The position numbers and the translations under genes are program-made. This document shows positions 27,919 through 35,785 of a stretch of 64,000 nucleotides of DNA, piece after piece. The notes below the pieces were generated by a model. The model searched no databases. It was given only the letters and a program-made list of their open reading frames with translations, and was not told where the DNA came from. Origin of the DNA: Flammeovirgaceae bacterium SG7u.111 (lineage in GTDB: Bacteria > Bacteroidota > Bacteroidia > Cytophagales > Flammeovirgaceae). The stretch is from contig CP139021.1 of NCBI GenBank assembly GCA_034044135.1, positions 1,689,635-1,753,634 of the forward strand. Direction: 5' to 3'. Within the stretch, counting starts at the first letter, position 1, and each line of letters begins with the position of its first letter.

Positions 27919-28791
27919 TTATTTTTTAGTGGTTAATACTACTACTCCATTTTTGGCGCGAGTTCCATATATTGCAAGTGCGGGAACACCATTATCTTCC
28001 GATAAAATATCCAAGCTTTTCATATCTTTCATTGAATACTGGTTCAGGTCGGACAACTTTGCCGGTTTGTTGTTGATGATTACTATAGGATAATTGTAAT
28101 GACCTGTGTCCTCGGTAATGTTTAATTCACTTTTTATTCTGTTTTCAGCATAAGAATAGAAATCCGTTTTTTGTACTTCATTACCAAGAAACTTATCGAT
28201 ACAGATGCCACTCATTCCCCACCGGTAACACCCAGGTGATAAGGAGTCTAAAAAGATAGATGTTAACTTATTCGTTTCTAGGGTTGTATTTACCAAGTTC
28301 AATAGTTGAGTTGCCAGTTCGCCATTTTGGGTACTTCTAAGTCGACCACTCCAAATGCTGAGAACTTTGTAAGATGCAGGAGTGGCAATTTCAAAATAGA
28401 CAAAACTGCCATCTATTCCTCTGTAATCATCATCTTCTAACTCCCAAATAGATTGAGCCATTATGGCCTCTAAAAGTGGTTGTGAAATGCTTTGTGGGAA
28501 AGAGGTTGTAGAGGAGATAGGCTTACTACTTTTTTTTGTGTGAATTTTGTATTCACAGCTAATTGAGTCATCTAGCTGCAGCGTAAAAATGCTGTGTTGT
28601 TTCCAAATTCTAATGCCTAGGGAATCTGGCGAATAGCGCAAGTCTTCCAAATCGTAAAGCTGTAATGTTTCAGGTAGCCTTTCTGCAAAACCTTTTGTAT
28701 TTACATTATTTTGAGGAATATCCATTTCCTTTTGCCCCATCAACAGGTGCGTAAAAAGCAACAAAGAAAGAAGTAAAGTATAGCGCTTCAT
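27919..28791 (-). CDS. secreted protein with TonB-receptor plug-like C-terminal tail
   Basis: Exported protein of 290 residues (start MKRYTLLLSLLLF, signal peptide ending LLMGQ; two extra Met codons precede). The body has no family I can name; it contains a pair of Cys near LSPGCYRWGMSGICIDKF. The C-terminus ALAIYGTRAKNGVVVLTTKK is strikingly like the plug-domain consensus A-I-Y-G-x-R-x-x-N-G-V-V-x-I-x-T-K of SusC-type TonB receptors, preceded by an IINNKP strand like the plug's I-V-D-G-x-P. Plug-like tails also occur on some Bacteroidota BlaR1/TonB-associated proteins. It may dock with plug-like partners in the periplasm; this is inference. Confidence 0.7.
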   Translation of the reverse strand: MKRYTLLLSLLLFTHLLMGQKEMDIPQNNVNTKGFAERLPETLQLYDLEDLRYSPDSLGIRIWKQHSIFTLQLDDSISCEYKIHTKKSSKPISSTTSFPQSISQPLLEAIMAQSIWELEDDDYRGIDGSFVYFEIATPASYKVLSIWSGRLRSTQNGELATQLLNLVNTTLETNKLTSIFLDSLSPGCYRWGMSGICIDKFLGNEVQKTDFYSYAENRIKSELNITEDTGHYNYPIVIINNKPAKLSDLNQYSMKDMKSLDILSEDNGVPALAIYGTRAKNGVVVLTTKK

Positions 28792-28970
28792 CATCAAGTG
28801 TTTTTTTAAGATTGTACAGTGGTATAGGTGTTCTTGTAGACACTATTATGAGGGCTGGGGTTGTAAGCAATGGGCAGCAATGTGGGAAAGGCAAACAGAT
28901 TTAACATCAAAACTCAACCTCCCTTTTTCTAACTCCCACCAAAACACTTCAGAATAGGTAAGAGATAAAT

Positions 28971-29002
28971 AAAAAAGGGCATTTCTATTAAAAGAAATGC
29001 CC
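28971..29002 (-). terminator. intrinsic terminator of peroxiredoxin-like gene
   Basis: Ten-bp stem GGGCATTTCT/AGAAATGCCC with a 6-nt loop. On the minus strand it is followed by T6, 20 nt past the stop codon. Confidence 0.85.
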
Positions 29003-29022
29003 TCCTTGGATGGGATTTTATG

Positions 29023-29607
29023 TTATTCTAAATTCTTCAGCACTGCCATTAGCAGTTCAGGAGTCATTCTTTTTTTGTAGTTTGGAGAGATGTATTCGAA
29101 CAAAATTTGCCCCTTGGTATCGGTGACAAACACGGTCGGCACAGGTAAGGTTTCCGTCTTTTTCTGACGCGCCTTTTCTGGGGAGAGTTTGAAAGCAATG
29201 CCTGCTTCTTGGCTAAATTTGCCACCTGCATCCGAATAAATGCTATACTTCACCTTGTCTTTTTCTACAGTTGGTTCGATGTTTTCAAAGCTATCTGGGC
29301 TAACCGCTACTATCTGGTAGCCAAGCTCAAGTATTTCCTCTTCGGCAATAGCCAAAGCCGAAAGCTGCATGTTGCAATACGGGCACCATCCGCCCCTATA
29401 AAATACCAACACCGTTGGCTTTTCTTTTATCACATCGTAGAACTTGGCAGTGCTTCCATCTGCCTTGGTAAGTTCGCTATTGGGCAAAACCTCGCCAATA
29501 AGCAAGGGGGAAATGTCTTCTGCTTTGTCGGGTATTTGTGCTGAAAGAGTACTCATGTTGAATAGAATTACTGCGCTTAAAAGTGTAACTGATTTTAATA
29601 GTTTCAT
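29023..29607 (-). CDS. exported AhpC/TSA-family peroxiredoxin-like protein
   Basis: Thioredoxin-fold protein of 194 residues with signal peptide MKLLKSVTLLSAVILF ending LSAQ. The active-site region is VFYRGGWCPYCNMQL with Cys75 and Cys78, a CxxC in the peroxidatic position typical of AhpC/TSA members of the Prx-like group. VAVSPDS and a conserved PVPTVFVTD follow. It is probably a periplasmic thiol reductase or peroxidase. It is a single gene with its own terminator. A frameshifted copy of its last about 25 codons lies 1.1 kb downstream. Confidence 0.88.
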   Translation of the reverse strand: MKLLKSVTLLSAVILFNMSTLSAQIPDKAEDISPLLIGEVLPNSELTKADGSTAKFYDVIKEKPTVLVFYRGGWCPYCNMQLSALAIAEEEILELGYQIVAVSPDSFENIEPTVEKDKVKYSIYSDAGGKFSQEAGIAFKLSPEKARQKKTETLPVPTVFVTDTKGQILFEYISPNYKKRMTPELLMAVLKNLE

Positions 29608-29679
29608 AAATGTGGTTTTGTTTTAGGTGATTGAACAGCTAACTACCAAACAAAGTTTCGAGTAGGGGATAGATAAATC

Positions 29680-30693
29680 TTAGCGTTTGAAATAGTTGAT
29701 AGATTTTTTGTTGCGTTTGCTAATTCCCTTCTCTATATGAAAAAACGCTTTAGCATACCTTTCTTCCCAACTTCCGCTAATTTCAATGAAGCGAATTCCG
29801 TGCTCAGCCAAGGTGTTTCTATGTGAGGTATCTAATAGGTTCCTATCTGTTTCATTGAGCCTTGTCCCATCTTGTACGTGGGGAACATCATTGTTTAGAT
29901 ACAAGTAAAGGTCTGCAAGGTTGGAGTTGTATATTTCAGAACTGACTTGAAGGGCTTTGTCAAAGAAGAACTCCGAGTACGATTTTGTAATATGAATATC
30001 GGTATCTATGATGATGAGAGGGCTATCGCCTAGCACAGTTTGGTCTATTCTTTTAGCATGTTCCATTGCCAAGAGATGCAAGTCTTCAAAGCTAAACGAA
30101 TTGGAGTTTTCAATAATTTCGCGTGCAACTTCTGAAACTAAACTACAATTGAAATGGGACGAGAGTTTCCTCGATAAGGTAGTTTTGCCTGTAGACTCTG
30201 TACCCAATAGCACCACTTTTATTGCAAAATCTGGCTTTACACTAGCAGGTAAAAACTTCCAATACGAGAAAATATCGTTTCGAAGAGCTGTGGCCGAAAC
30301 AGGGTAGAGCTGCCTGGGAATATCAAAAGCAAGGTGCTGAATATCCATGAAAGAGGCTACATAGTTGCCATACTCTTCTGAGGTGATGAGCAAGGAGTAA
30401 TCGGGGAAAAGCTGTTTGAAAATGCCTGCCCAAGCTTTTGAAACCGTTTTGGAAGACTCGGATGTATTTGGCAATTCACTTTCTAAATAATTGAAAACTC
30501 GAACTTCAATATTTTTTTGTCCCTCAAACGATTGTTCAACCCACTTTTTCCTTTTGGTATCAGGGATAGTTTCTTTGTCGCTACAGCAGACCAACACGCT
30601 AAGGAAGTCGCAGTTTTGGAGGGCGAAATGTACCATTGCCTCATGGCCTTTGTGGAAAGGCAAAAACTTGCCAAATACGAACGCTTTAACCAT
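29680..30693 (-). CDS. nadR: NadR-like NMN adenylyltransferase/ribosylnicotinamide kinase
   Basis: Bifunctional cytoplasmic protein of 337 residues. The N-terminal nucleotidyltransferase domain has GKFLPFHKGH (8-17) and the closing SATALR (133-138). The C-terminal P-loop kinase has Walker A GTESTGKT (164-171) and a later D-T-D segment (LIIIDTDIHIT). Together they phosphorylate nicotinamide riboside to NMN and adenylylate it to NAD. The DNA-binding N-terminus of enteric NadR is absent. It overlaps the pnuC gene by 8 nt and ends the receptor-pnuC-nadR operon, which strongly supports the assignment. Confidence 0.88.
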   Translation of the reverse strand: MVKAFVFGKFLPFHKGHEAMVHFALQNCDFLSVLVCCSDKETIPDTKRKKWVEQSFEGQKNIEVRVFNYLESELPNTSESSKTVSKAWAGIFKQLFPDYSLLITSEEYGNYVASFMDIQHLAFDIPRQLYPVSATALRNDIFSYWKFLPASVKPDFAIKVVLLGTESTGKTTLSRKLSSHFNCSLVSEVAREIIENSNSFSFEDLHLLAMEHAKRIDQTVLGDSPLIIIDTDIHITKSYSEFFFDKALQVSSEIYNSNLADLYLYLNNDVPHVQDGTRLNETDRNLLDTSHRNTLAEHGIRFIEISGSWEERYAKAFFHIEKGISKRNKKSINYFKR

Positions 30694-31315
30694 TTTTCAG
30701 CAATTTTTTCCAGTTATAAAGCCCGTATGCAACCAAACCAAGGAAAATGAAATATTCTAAGGATAAGAAGTAAACTTCTCTGATGAAATACAGAATAACG
30801 CAGACAATATCAATAATGAGCCATAAATACCAGTTCTCTATTTTCTTTTTGGCCAAAAGGATAGTGGCTGCAATACTGGATACCATGATGAAGGAATCTA
30901 CAAATGGATAAGCTGCTGGAATGGTGAACAGGCTAGGCAGGTAGCTGTGGATGTTTTTGAATAAGTATCCTGATAGGATCGTACCTATCACAATTGCCAG
31001 AGCTATTATTAGTCTGTTGTTTGGACTGATTTTCGAAACCTTTTTCTTGTTTTCTTTGGTCTTCCAATTGTACCAGCCGTATAGCGTGACAATGAAGAAG
31101 TAAACTTGGAGGAACATGTCTGCATAGAGCTGAACTTGGAAAAACAAGATGAAGAGAAAGACTTCATTTACAATGCCAGTACCCCAAGTTAAGATATTGG
31201 CTCTGGAGGCCAAATAAACCGAGAGCAAGCCAAATGCTGTTCCTATGAGTTCTACATAGCTAATGGGATTGCCCCAGATTTCAAAGGCTATTTTTTCAAT
31301 GCTGAAGAAGTCCAT
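30686..31315 (-). CDS. pnuC: PnuC-type nicotinamide riboside transporter
   Basis: Integral membrane protein of 209 residues with about seven hydrophobic helices. Family marks are SYVELIGTAFGLLSVYLASRAN at the start, YADMFLQVYFFIVTLYGWYNW in the middle, and ENWYLWLIIDIVCVILYF near the end. The W-x-x-x-W/N cluster binds the pyridine riboside in PnuC structures. PnuC proteins carry nicotinamide riboside by facilitated diffusion, driven by phosphorylation inside; the NadR-like kinase encoded next would trap it. The start codon shares bases with the receptor stop (TAATG). A thiamine role (PnuT) is less likely because the partner is NadR. Confidence 0.9.
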   Translation of the reverse strand: MDFFSIEKIAFEIWGNPISYVELIGTAFGLLSVYLASRANILTWGTGIVNEVFLFILFFQVQLYADMFLQVYFFIVTLYGWYNWKTKENKKKVSKISPNNRLIIALAIVIGTILSGYLFKNIHSYLPSLFTIPAAYPFVDSFIMVSSIAATILLAKKKIENWYLWLIIDIVCVILYFIREVYFLSLEYFIFLGLVAYGLYNWKKLLKNG

Positions 31316-33309
31316 TAGAAACTGTAGGTTACAGATGCATAAAAATTAGTAGGTGCTTGGGTGAAATATTTTTTGCTGCCATCAAAATCTACATACCCTT
31401 GGTTGAAGTATTTGGTATTGGTGATGTTGTTTGCGAAAACAGAAAACGTATAGCCTTTGAAATCGTACTGAACCTTGCCGTTTAGTAGAAAATATCCATC
31501 GATAGCGGATGAGTTTGCAAAATCTATGTAGGATTTATCCTGATACCTTGCCAAGAGAGAAATTGAAAAGCCGTTTATGGAATAAACTACTTCTTGGTTT
31601 ATGATAAGAGGTGGGGTCAGTATAGGGGAAAAGACTTCTGATTGCTCTTTTATTCGGCTATAGTTGAAAGAAGAATTGTTGATAAGCGAAATGCGATTGT
31701 TAATCTTATAGTCAATGGTTAGTTCCACTCCTGTCCGATAACTTTGCTCTACATTATTAGTGAGAGCTAAGCCGTTGGGACCAAAATTGCCTTGCAGAAC
31801 AATTTCATTTCGGAAGTTCATGTAGTAGAGGTTGGTATTTACATGGAATTTGCTTGAAGAATATCTCAAGCCTAACTCATGGTCAACTACATATTCGGGG
31901 TCTTGTATGAAGGTCAGGGCATTTCCTAGGCTGTCGGCAAGTAAATCATCATTGCCTCCAAATATATCATTTCTTGTAGGTTCCCTGCCCGTGCTGCCAA
32001 CACTGTAGTAGAGCACTGTATTAGGCTTTGCTTCCAAGCTTACCCCCACTTTTGGATTGATAAAGTTCCAATCCATTTTATCGAACGAAACCGATCCTTT
32101 GTAGTCAAAAGAAGAGTAGCGGTATTGGATGTCGGCAAAAAATGAAAGGTTGTTTATGGTATAATCTGCTTTTGTAAAGATGCTGACTTCATTTTTGTAG
32201 CCTGTGTTTTCATACAAATTTCCCAAGGCTTTCTCACTGCCGGTATGCTTCCGATCATACACATTGCCATGGATGCCAGTTGTCCAGTTCAAGCGGTTTT
32301 TAGAAAAAGTGTAGTTACTGAAAAAGCCTATCAGGTTAGATTGAAAGGCATAATTATAAAGCTCTTCCGTGGATGGCAGCCCTAAGAAACTATTTAAGTT
32401 GAAATCATAGTTTCCTTTCAGGTAGGTGTAATAGATACTTGATTGGAGAGATGAAAAATCACTGATCATCCAATTGTTTTGAATTTGGGCGAGGGATTGA
32501 AAAAAGCGGTCTCGCTCATTTTCATTGACATTTGTTCTTCTATCTATGGAGATCAAGGAATCTGAAACGCCCAACCAAGCTAACTCATTCTTTTGTTGTC
32601 CTGCCAATAAATTGAATTTCCATGTAGACTTGTCCAAGAATAAGCCACTGCTCAGAAACAGTGATTGGGAATTGTTTGAAGAATTGTATTTATAGCCATC
32701 GGAATATACTTGTGAGGCTCGTACATAAATTGCTTTTTTGTTTTTTATGCCACTGTTGTATTCCCCAAATGCTCTGAAACTATTGAACGATCCATAGCCA
32801 AGGCCAAAGGTTGTTTTGGTCGAGTCGTAAAGATTAGGAGAAAATAATTGTACACTTCCGGCATAGCTTGCTATTCCGTTTTTTGAGGTACCCACACCTC
32901 TTTGGATCTGAATTTTGCTTACCGAATTGAAAATATCGGGGTAGTTGGAAAAGTAAGCGCCTTGGTCTTCGGGCTCGTTGAGTGGAACACCGTCCAGCGT
33001 AATATTAATTCTTGTTTGGTCTACGCCTCTCAGCCTGAAATAAGAATACCCCTGTGAGCTTCCTGCATCCGAATAATTAGTAATGGATGGGGTTTCTATT
33101 AACAAAAAAGACGGCTCTTGACCTGTCGATTTCGTTTTTAACTCTTTCGAATCAATATTTTGATAGGTGAGTGGTGTGAGCTTGTCGGCTTGGTAAGTAA
33201 TAATGACTTCTTGCAGTGTGGTTGCCGAGTCAAGTTGTGGGTTTTCTTGTGCGACAAGCTGTCCACCAATCAGAAATGTAAAAAGGAACGGTAAAAAATA
33301 TCTAGTCAT
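31315..33309 (-). CDS. TonB-dependent receptor for NAD precursor uptake
   Basis: Outer-membrane receptor of 664 residues. It has signal peptide MTRYFLPFLFTFLIGG ending LVAQ and a TonB-box-like region (TTLQEVIITYQ). The plug domain includes GSSQGYSYFRLRGVDQTRIN, TLDGVPLNEPEDQG and RGVGTSKNGIASYAGSVQL. A 22-strand barrel of alternating polar and aromatic residues follows, ending NFYASVTYSF with the terminal Phe recognised by the Bam machinery. No CarboxypepD-like SusC extension is present. As first gene of an overlapping operon with pnuC and nadR, it most likely imports nicotinamide riboside or a related NAD fragment. I found no TPP riboswitch upstream. Confidence 0.88.
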   Translation of the reverse strand: MTRYFLPFLFTFLIGGQLVAQENPQLDSATTLQEVIITYQADKLTPLTYQNIDSKELKTKSTGQEPSFLLIETPSITNYSDAGSSQGYSYFRLRGVDQTRINITLDGVPLNEPEDQGAYFSNYPDIFNSVSKIQIQRGVGTSKNGIASYAGSVQLFSPNLYDSTKTTFGLGYGSFNSFRAFGEYNSGIKNKKAIYVRASQVYSDGYKYNSSNNSQSLFLSSGLFLDKSTWKFNLLAGQQKNELAWLGVSDSLISIDRRTNVNENERDRFFQSLAQIQNNWMISDFSSLQSSIYYTYLKGNYDFNLNSFLGLPSTEELYNYAFQSNLIGFFSNYTFSKNRLNWTTGIHGNVYDRKHTGSEKALGNLYENTGYKNEVSIFTKADYTINNLSFFADIQYRYSSFDYKGSVSFDKMDWNFINPKVGVSLEAKPNTVLYYSVGSTGREPTRNDIFGGNDDLLADSLGNALTFIQDPEYVVDHELGLRYSSSKFHVNTNLYYMNFRNEIVLQGNFGPNGLALTNNVEQSYRTGVELTIDYKINNRISLINNSSFNYSRIKEQSEVFSPILTPPLIINQEVVYSINGFSISLLARYQDKSYIDFANSSAIDGYFLLNGKVQYDFKGYTFSVFANNITNTKYFNQGYVDFDGSKKYFTQAPTNFYASVTYSF

Positions 33310-33582
33310 TTATATGTGTTTTGATTGCTATGAAGCAGCGAAAGTAACTAGAGTAAGGTGATAGTTCAAATTTACCTTTGGTTAAAAAAATAAGATACCT
33401 AGCTCACTTCTTAAATTCCTTCTTACACTTTTTCCAAAAGGCAAAAAAAGAAGGGAATGCTCTGTAACATCAAACATTCAGTCCCTTTACCCTCCTGAGC
33501 CCTCTTTAAAATTTCTGGTAGATGCATAGCAATCGGGTCAATTTGTTCGATACGTGCTTTTATGTCTTTGAACTGAGTTGGA

Positions 33583-33852
33583 TTATCTCTTTGCTATTTT
33601 ATTGGAGGAAACTATTCGTTGCCTAGAGCATTTGAACCTCGTAATCTCACTATTTCGCTTTTTGCGGTGCTTCTGGCTTGCTCCGCTATTCACACGTTCT
33701 CTCCACATTCGAAACGATTTGGGTTTCAGCTCCCTGCGCATCAGTTTGATCACTTCTTGCTCTGGCAAGTTGAACTGATACTCAATGGCTTCAAAAGGGG
33801 TACGATCTTCCCAAGCCATCTGAATTACTCTGTCTATATCCTGTTCGTCCAT
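33583..33852 (-). CDS. TIGR03643/DUF2805 family protein
   Basis: Small basic protein of 89 residues. The first 60 residues (DIDRVIQMAWEDRTPFEAIE, QEVIKLMRRELKPKSFRMWRERV) are the hallmark of the TIGR03643 family, found in many Bacteroidota and Proteobacteria. A helix-turn-helix-like shape is suggested by LPEQEVIKLMRREL. The C-terminal 30 residues are rich in Lys/Arg and probably disordered. Function is unknown. It is monocistronic. Confidence 0.8.
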   Translation of the reverse strand: MDEQDIDRVIQMAWEDRTPFEAIEYQFNLPEQEVIKLMRRELKPKSFRMWRERVNSGASQKHRKKRNSEITRFKCSRQRIVSSNKIAKR

Positions 33853-34467
33853 CTGTACTATAGCACTTTTTTGACTTCAAACAGGGTGTTTAGCAGGAGT
33901 GTTTTGAAGAAATAGGAATTGAATATATAGTCTATTCAAGTATTAAAAGTTTTCTACAAATACCTCTAATAGCAATTGTGAATACCCCTTGGTAGGTATT
34001 TCGATAGCGGATTTCTTCATAGATATTTGAGATATAATCAATCACAGAAATGATATCATCTTTCATTGCGGTAGTTAAGAACTAGCGGCCAAACTTTGGT
34101 AACACGAACCTATCTAACTTATTCACATAATAAAGTATATTTTCCATGAGAGAAGCTGCAATGTTTAACAAGTCTACAGAGAAGTCAAATGGAGTTGAAG
34201 AACTATCCGCTCAACCTAAGGTGGTTTATAGTAGTAAAGAAGAAGGAATGAAGATGAAGGCTAAAAAAGATATTTCCCACTACCGAAAACATAGTTCCTC
34301 TGATGATCTGTATAAAAAGAATTTGGCAATAAAACTTAGAAACTACACCCACTATGTTTTTTAGGAAACCTTTTGTGTAACTCTAAACTTTCTGAAAGTT
34401 AATAATCTGATAAATAGTTAAAAATACTTTTTTTATATTGCTGTAATAAAGACTAAACATTTTAATA
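33853..34467. other. 615-nt region upstream of the caspase operon
   Basis: AT-rich. It contains one weak small frame (34146-34364) and must hold the promoter of the caspase-like operon. No repeat or strong hairpin was seen. Confidence 0.45.
34146..34364 (+). CDS. possible small basic protein, 72 residues
   Basis: Frame of 72 codons beginning MREAAMFNKSTEKSN, rich in Lys and Ser with no hydrophobic core. No family recognised. It lies 103 nt upstream of the caspase-like gene on the same strand. It could be a real disordered protein or chance. Confidence 0.3.
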   Translation: MREAAMFNKSTEKSNGVEELSAQPKVVYSSKEEGMKMKAKKDISHYRKHSSSDDLYKKNLAIKLRNYTHYVF

Positions 34468-35352
34468 ATGAAAGGATATTCTATTCATGTGGGGGTAAAT
34501 CGCATAAGTGAAACACACTATGAAAAAAATTACGATCCATTGACAGCGCCAGTATGGGATGCAGAACGAATGAGGTTCATTGCAGATAAAGAAGGCTTTA
34601 TTCCAATTGCTACCCTATTGAATGAAGCGGCTACAAGGGAGAACTTCTTTTCAAAAATTGAGTTGTCATCATCAAGAATGACAGATGAAGATACATTGAT
34701 GATCACTTTTTCTGGGCATGGATCCTCTTTTCGAGACTCTAAAAATCCTCGTGACTATAAAATAGTTCAAGCAATTTGCTTATATGATTGGATGCTTCGG
34801 GAAGATGAATTGTTAATTGTATTGGATGGTCTTTTTAATAGTAAGCAAAAGATTATTTTTATTTCGGACAGTTGTCATTCAGGAGGTTTTCTAGAAACAG
34901 AAGACACTTTAGATATAGAGCCTGATAAACAGCCAAGTTTAACCCAAGAGTCTATAAAACCGACTCCAGAAGATCATTTAGGACAGAAAGCAAAATCACT
35001 CCCAGAAAAACATTTTGAAAATATCTTTTCGAGAAAGATATATCAAGATAAATGGAAGGATTTGGGCATAGATGACATAGATAATCAGCCTCAAAACGAT
35101 TTAACTATAAATCACCTTGCAGCTTGCCTACAAAAAGAAGAAGCATTAGAAAGAGAAGCAGAATATAGTTTTTTCACAGAAGCTTTGTATCGGGTTTGGA
35201 ATATGTCAAGACATTCTTATATCGACTATGAAAGCTTTACTAATGATATAAAGATCCATCTTCAAACATTAAACCCGGTACAAAAACAAAGCCCAAATTT
35301 CAAGCAATTGGGCACGCCAAACACTGAATTTATACTTAGTAGACCTTTTTAA
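34468..35352 (+). CDS. caspase-like (C14) cysteine protease
   Basis: Stand-alone caspase-fold protein of 294 residues. The catalytic dyad is visible: His84 in MITFSGHGSS and Cys136 in IFISDSCHSGG. The N-terminal strand GYSIHVGVNRIS and the ALIGI-like start fit metacaspase/paracaspase-type p20 folds, cleaving after basic residues in most bacterial members. No transmembrane segment or signal peptide is evident, so it should act in the cytoplasm. It heads a tight plus-strand run with a small acidic protein (26 nt on), a TPR histidine kinase and a response regulator. No fused sensor domain is present, so activation probably comes from a partner. Confidence 0.88.
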   Translation: MKGYSIHVGVNRISETHYEKNYDPLTAPVWDAERMRFIADKEGFIPIATLLNEAATRENFFSKIELSSSRMTDEDTLMITFSGHGSSFRDSKNPRDYKIVQAICLYDWMLREDELLIVLDGLFNSKQKIIFISDSCHSGGFLETEDTLDIEPDKQPSLTQESIKPTPEDHLGQKAKSLPEKHFENIFSRKIYQDKWKDLGIDDIDNQPQNDLTINHLAACLQKEEALEREAEYSFFTEALYRVWNMSRHSYIDYESFTNDIKIHLQTLNPVQKQSPNFKQLGTPNTEFILSRPF

Positions 35353-35378
35353 TTTTATTTACCCTAAATTATTTTCTT

Positions 35379-35780
35379 ATGAAATCAATTGAAGAAATTG
35401 ACCTTATCAATTTTGTCCATGTCTATATAGATCATGACCATGAAGATGAAACACAACTAATGGTGAGTGCACAGATTTTTGTAGAACCTATAGAAAACAA
35501 AACGTTAAAGCTAAAATTTATTGATAATGGAATAGATGCTAAACAGGTGTGGAATTGTGATTTTGATATTGATGATCACGAAGAGAATGATAGTAGTGTT
35601 GTTGGTTTTCAGGAAGTTATTATAAATACACATGTCTATTTAATGTTTGTATTCCGAAAAAACCTTCCCAAAGTTGGACAAAATTGGTGTCAGTTTTTTC
35701 CACAGCTCTACATTGATGGTCAAAGAGTAAAAGGTCACGATGGAACTATTCACAAACCAGCAGGTGGGGATGGTGATTAA
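35379..35780 (+). CDS. small acidic protein in caspase operon
   Basis: 133 residues, no family recognised. It is rich in Asp/Glu and His (YIDHDHEDET, CDFDIDDHEEND) and in alternating beta strands (TQLMVSAQIFVEPI, VIINTHVYLMFVFRKN). No signal peptide. It sits between the caspase-like gene and the kinase gene (5 nt gap to the latter), so it is co-transcribed and may be a substrate, inhibitor or adaptor of the protease; this is inference from position only. Confidence 0.7.
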   Translation: MKSIEEIDLINFVHVYIDHDHEDETQLMVSAQIFVEPIENKTLKLKFIDNGIDAKQVWNCDFDIDDHEENDSSVVGFQEVIINTHVYLMFVFRKNLPKVGQNWCQFFPQLYIDGQRVKGHDGTIHKPAGGDGD

Positions 35781-35785
35781 TAATT

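Noticed and set aside
33310-33580. TPP or other riboswitch upstream of the TonB receptor operon
   Set aside because: The conserved CUGAGA and ACCUGA-type TPP elements are absent and I recognise no other aptamer.
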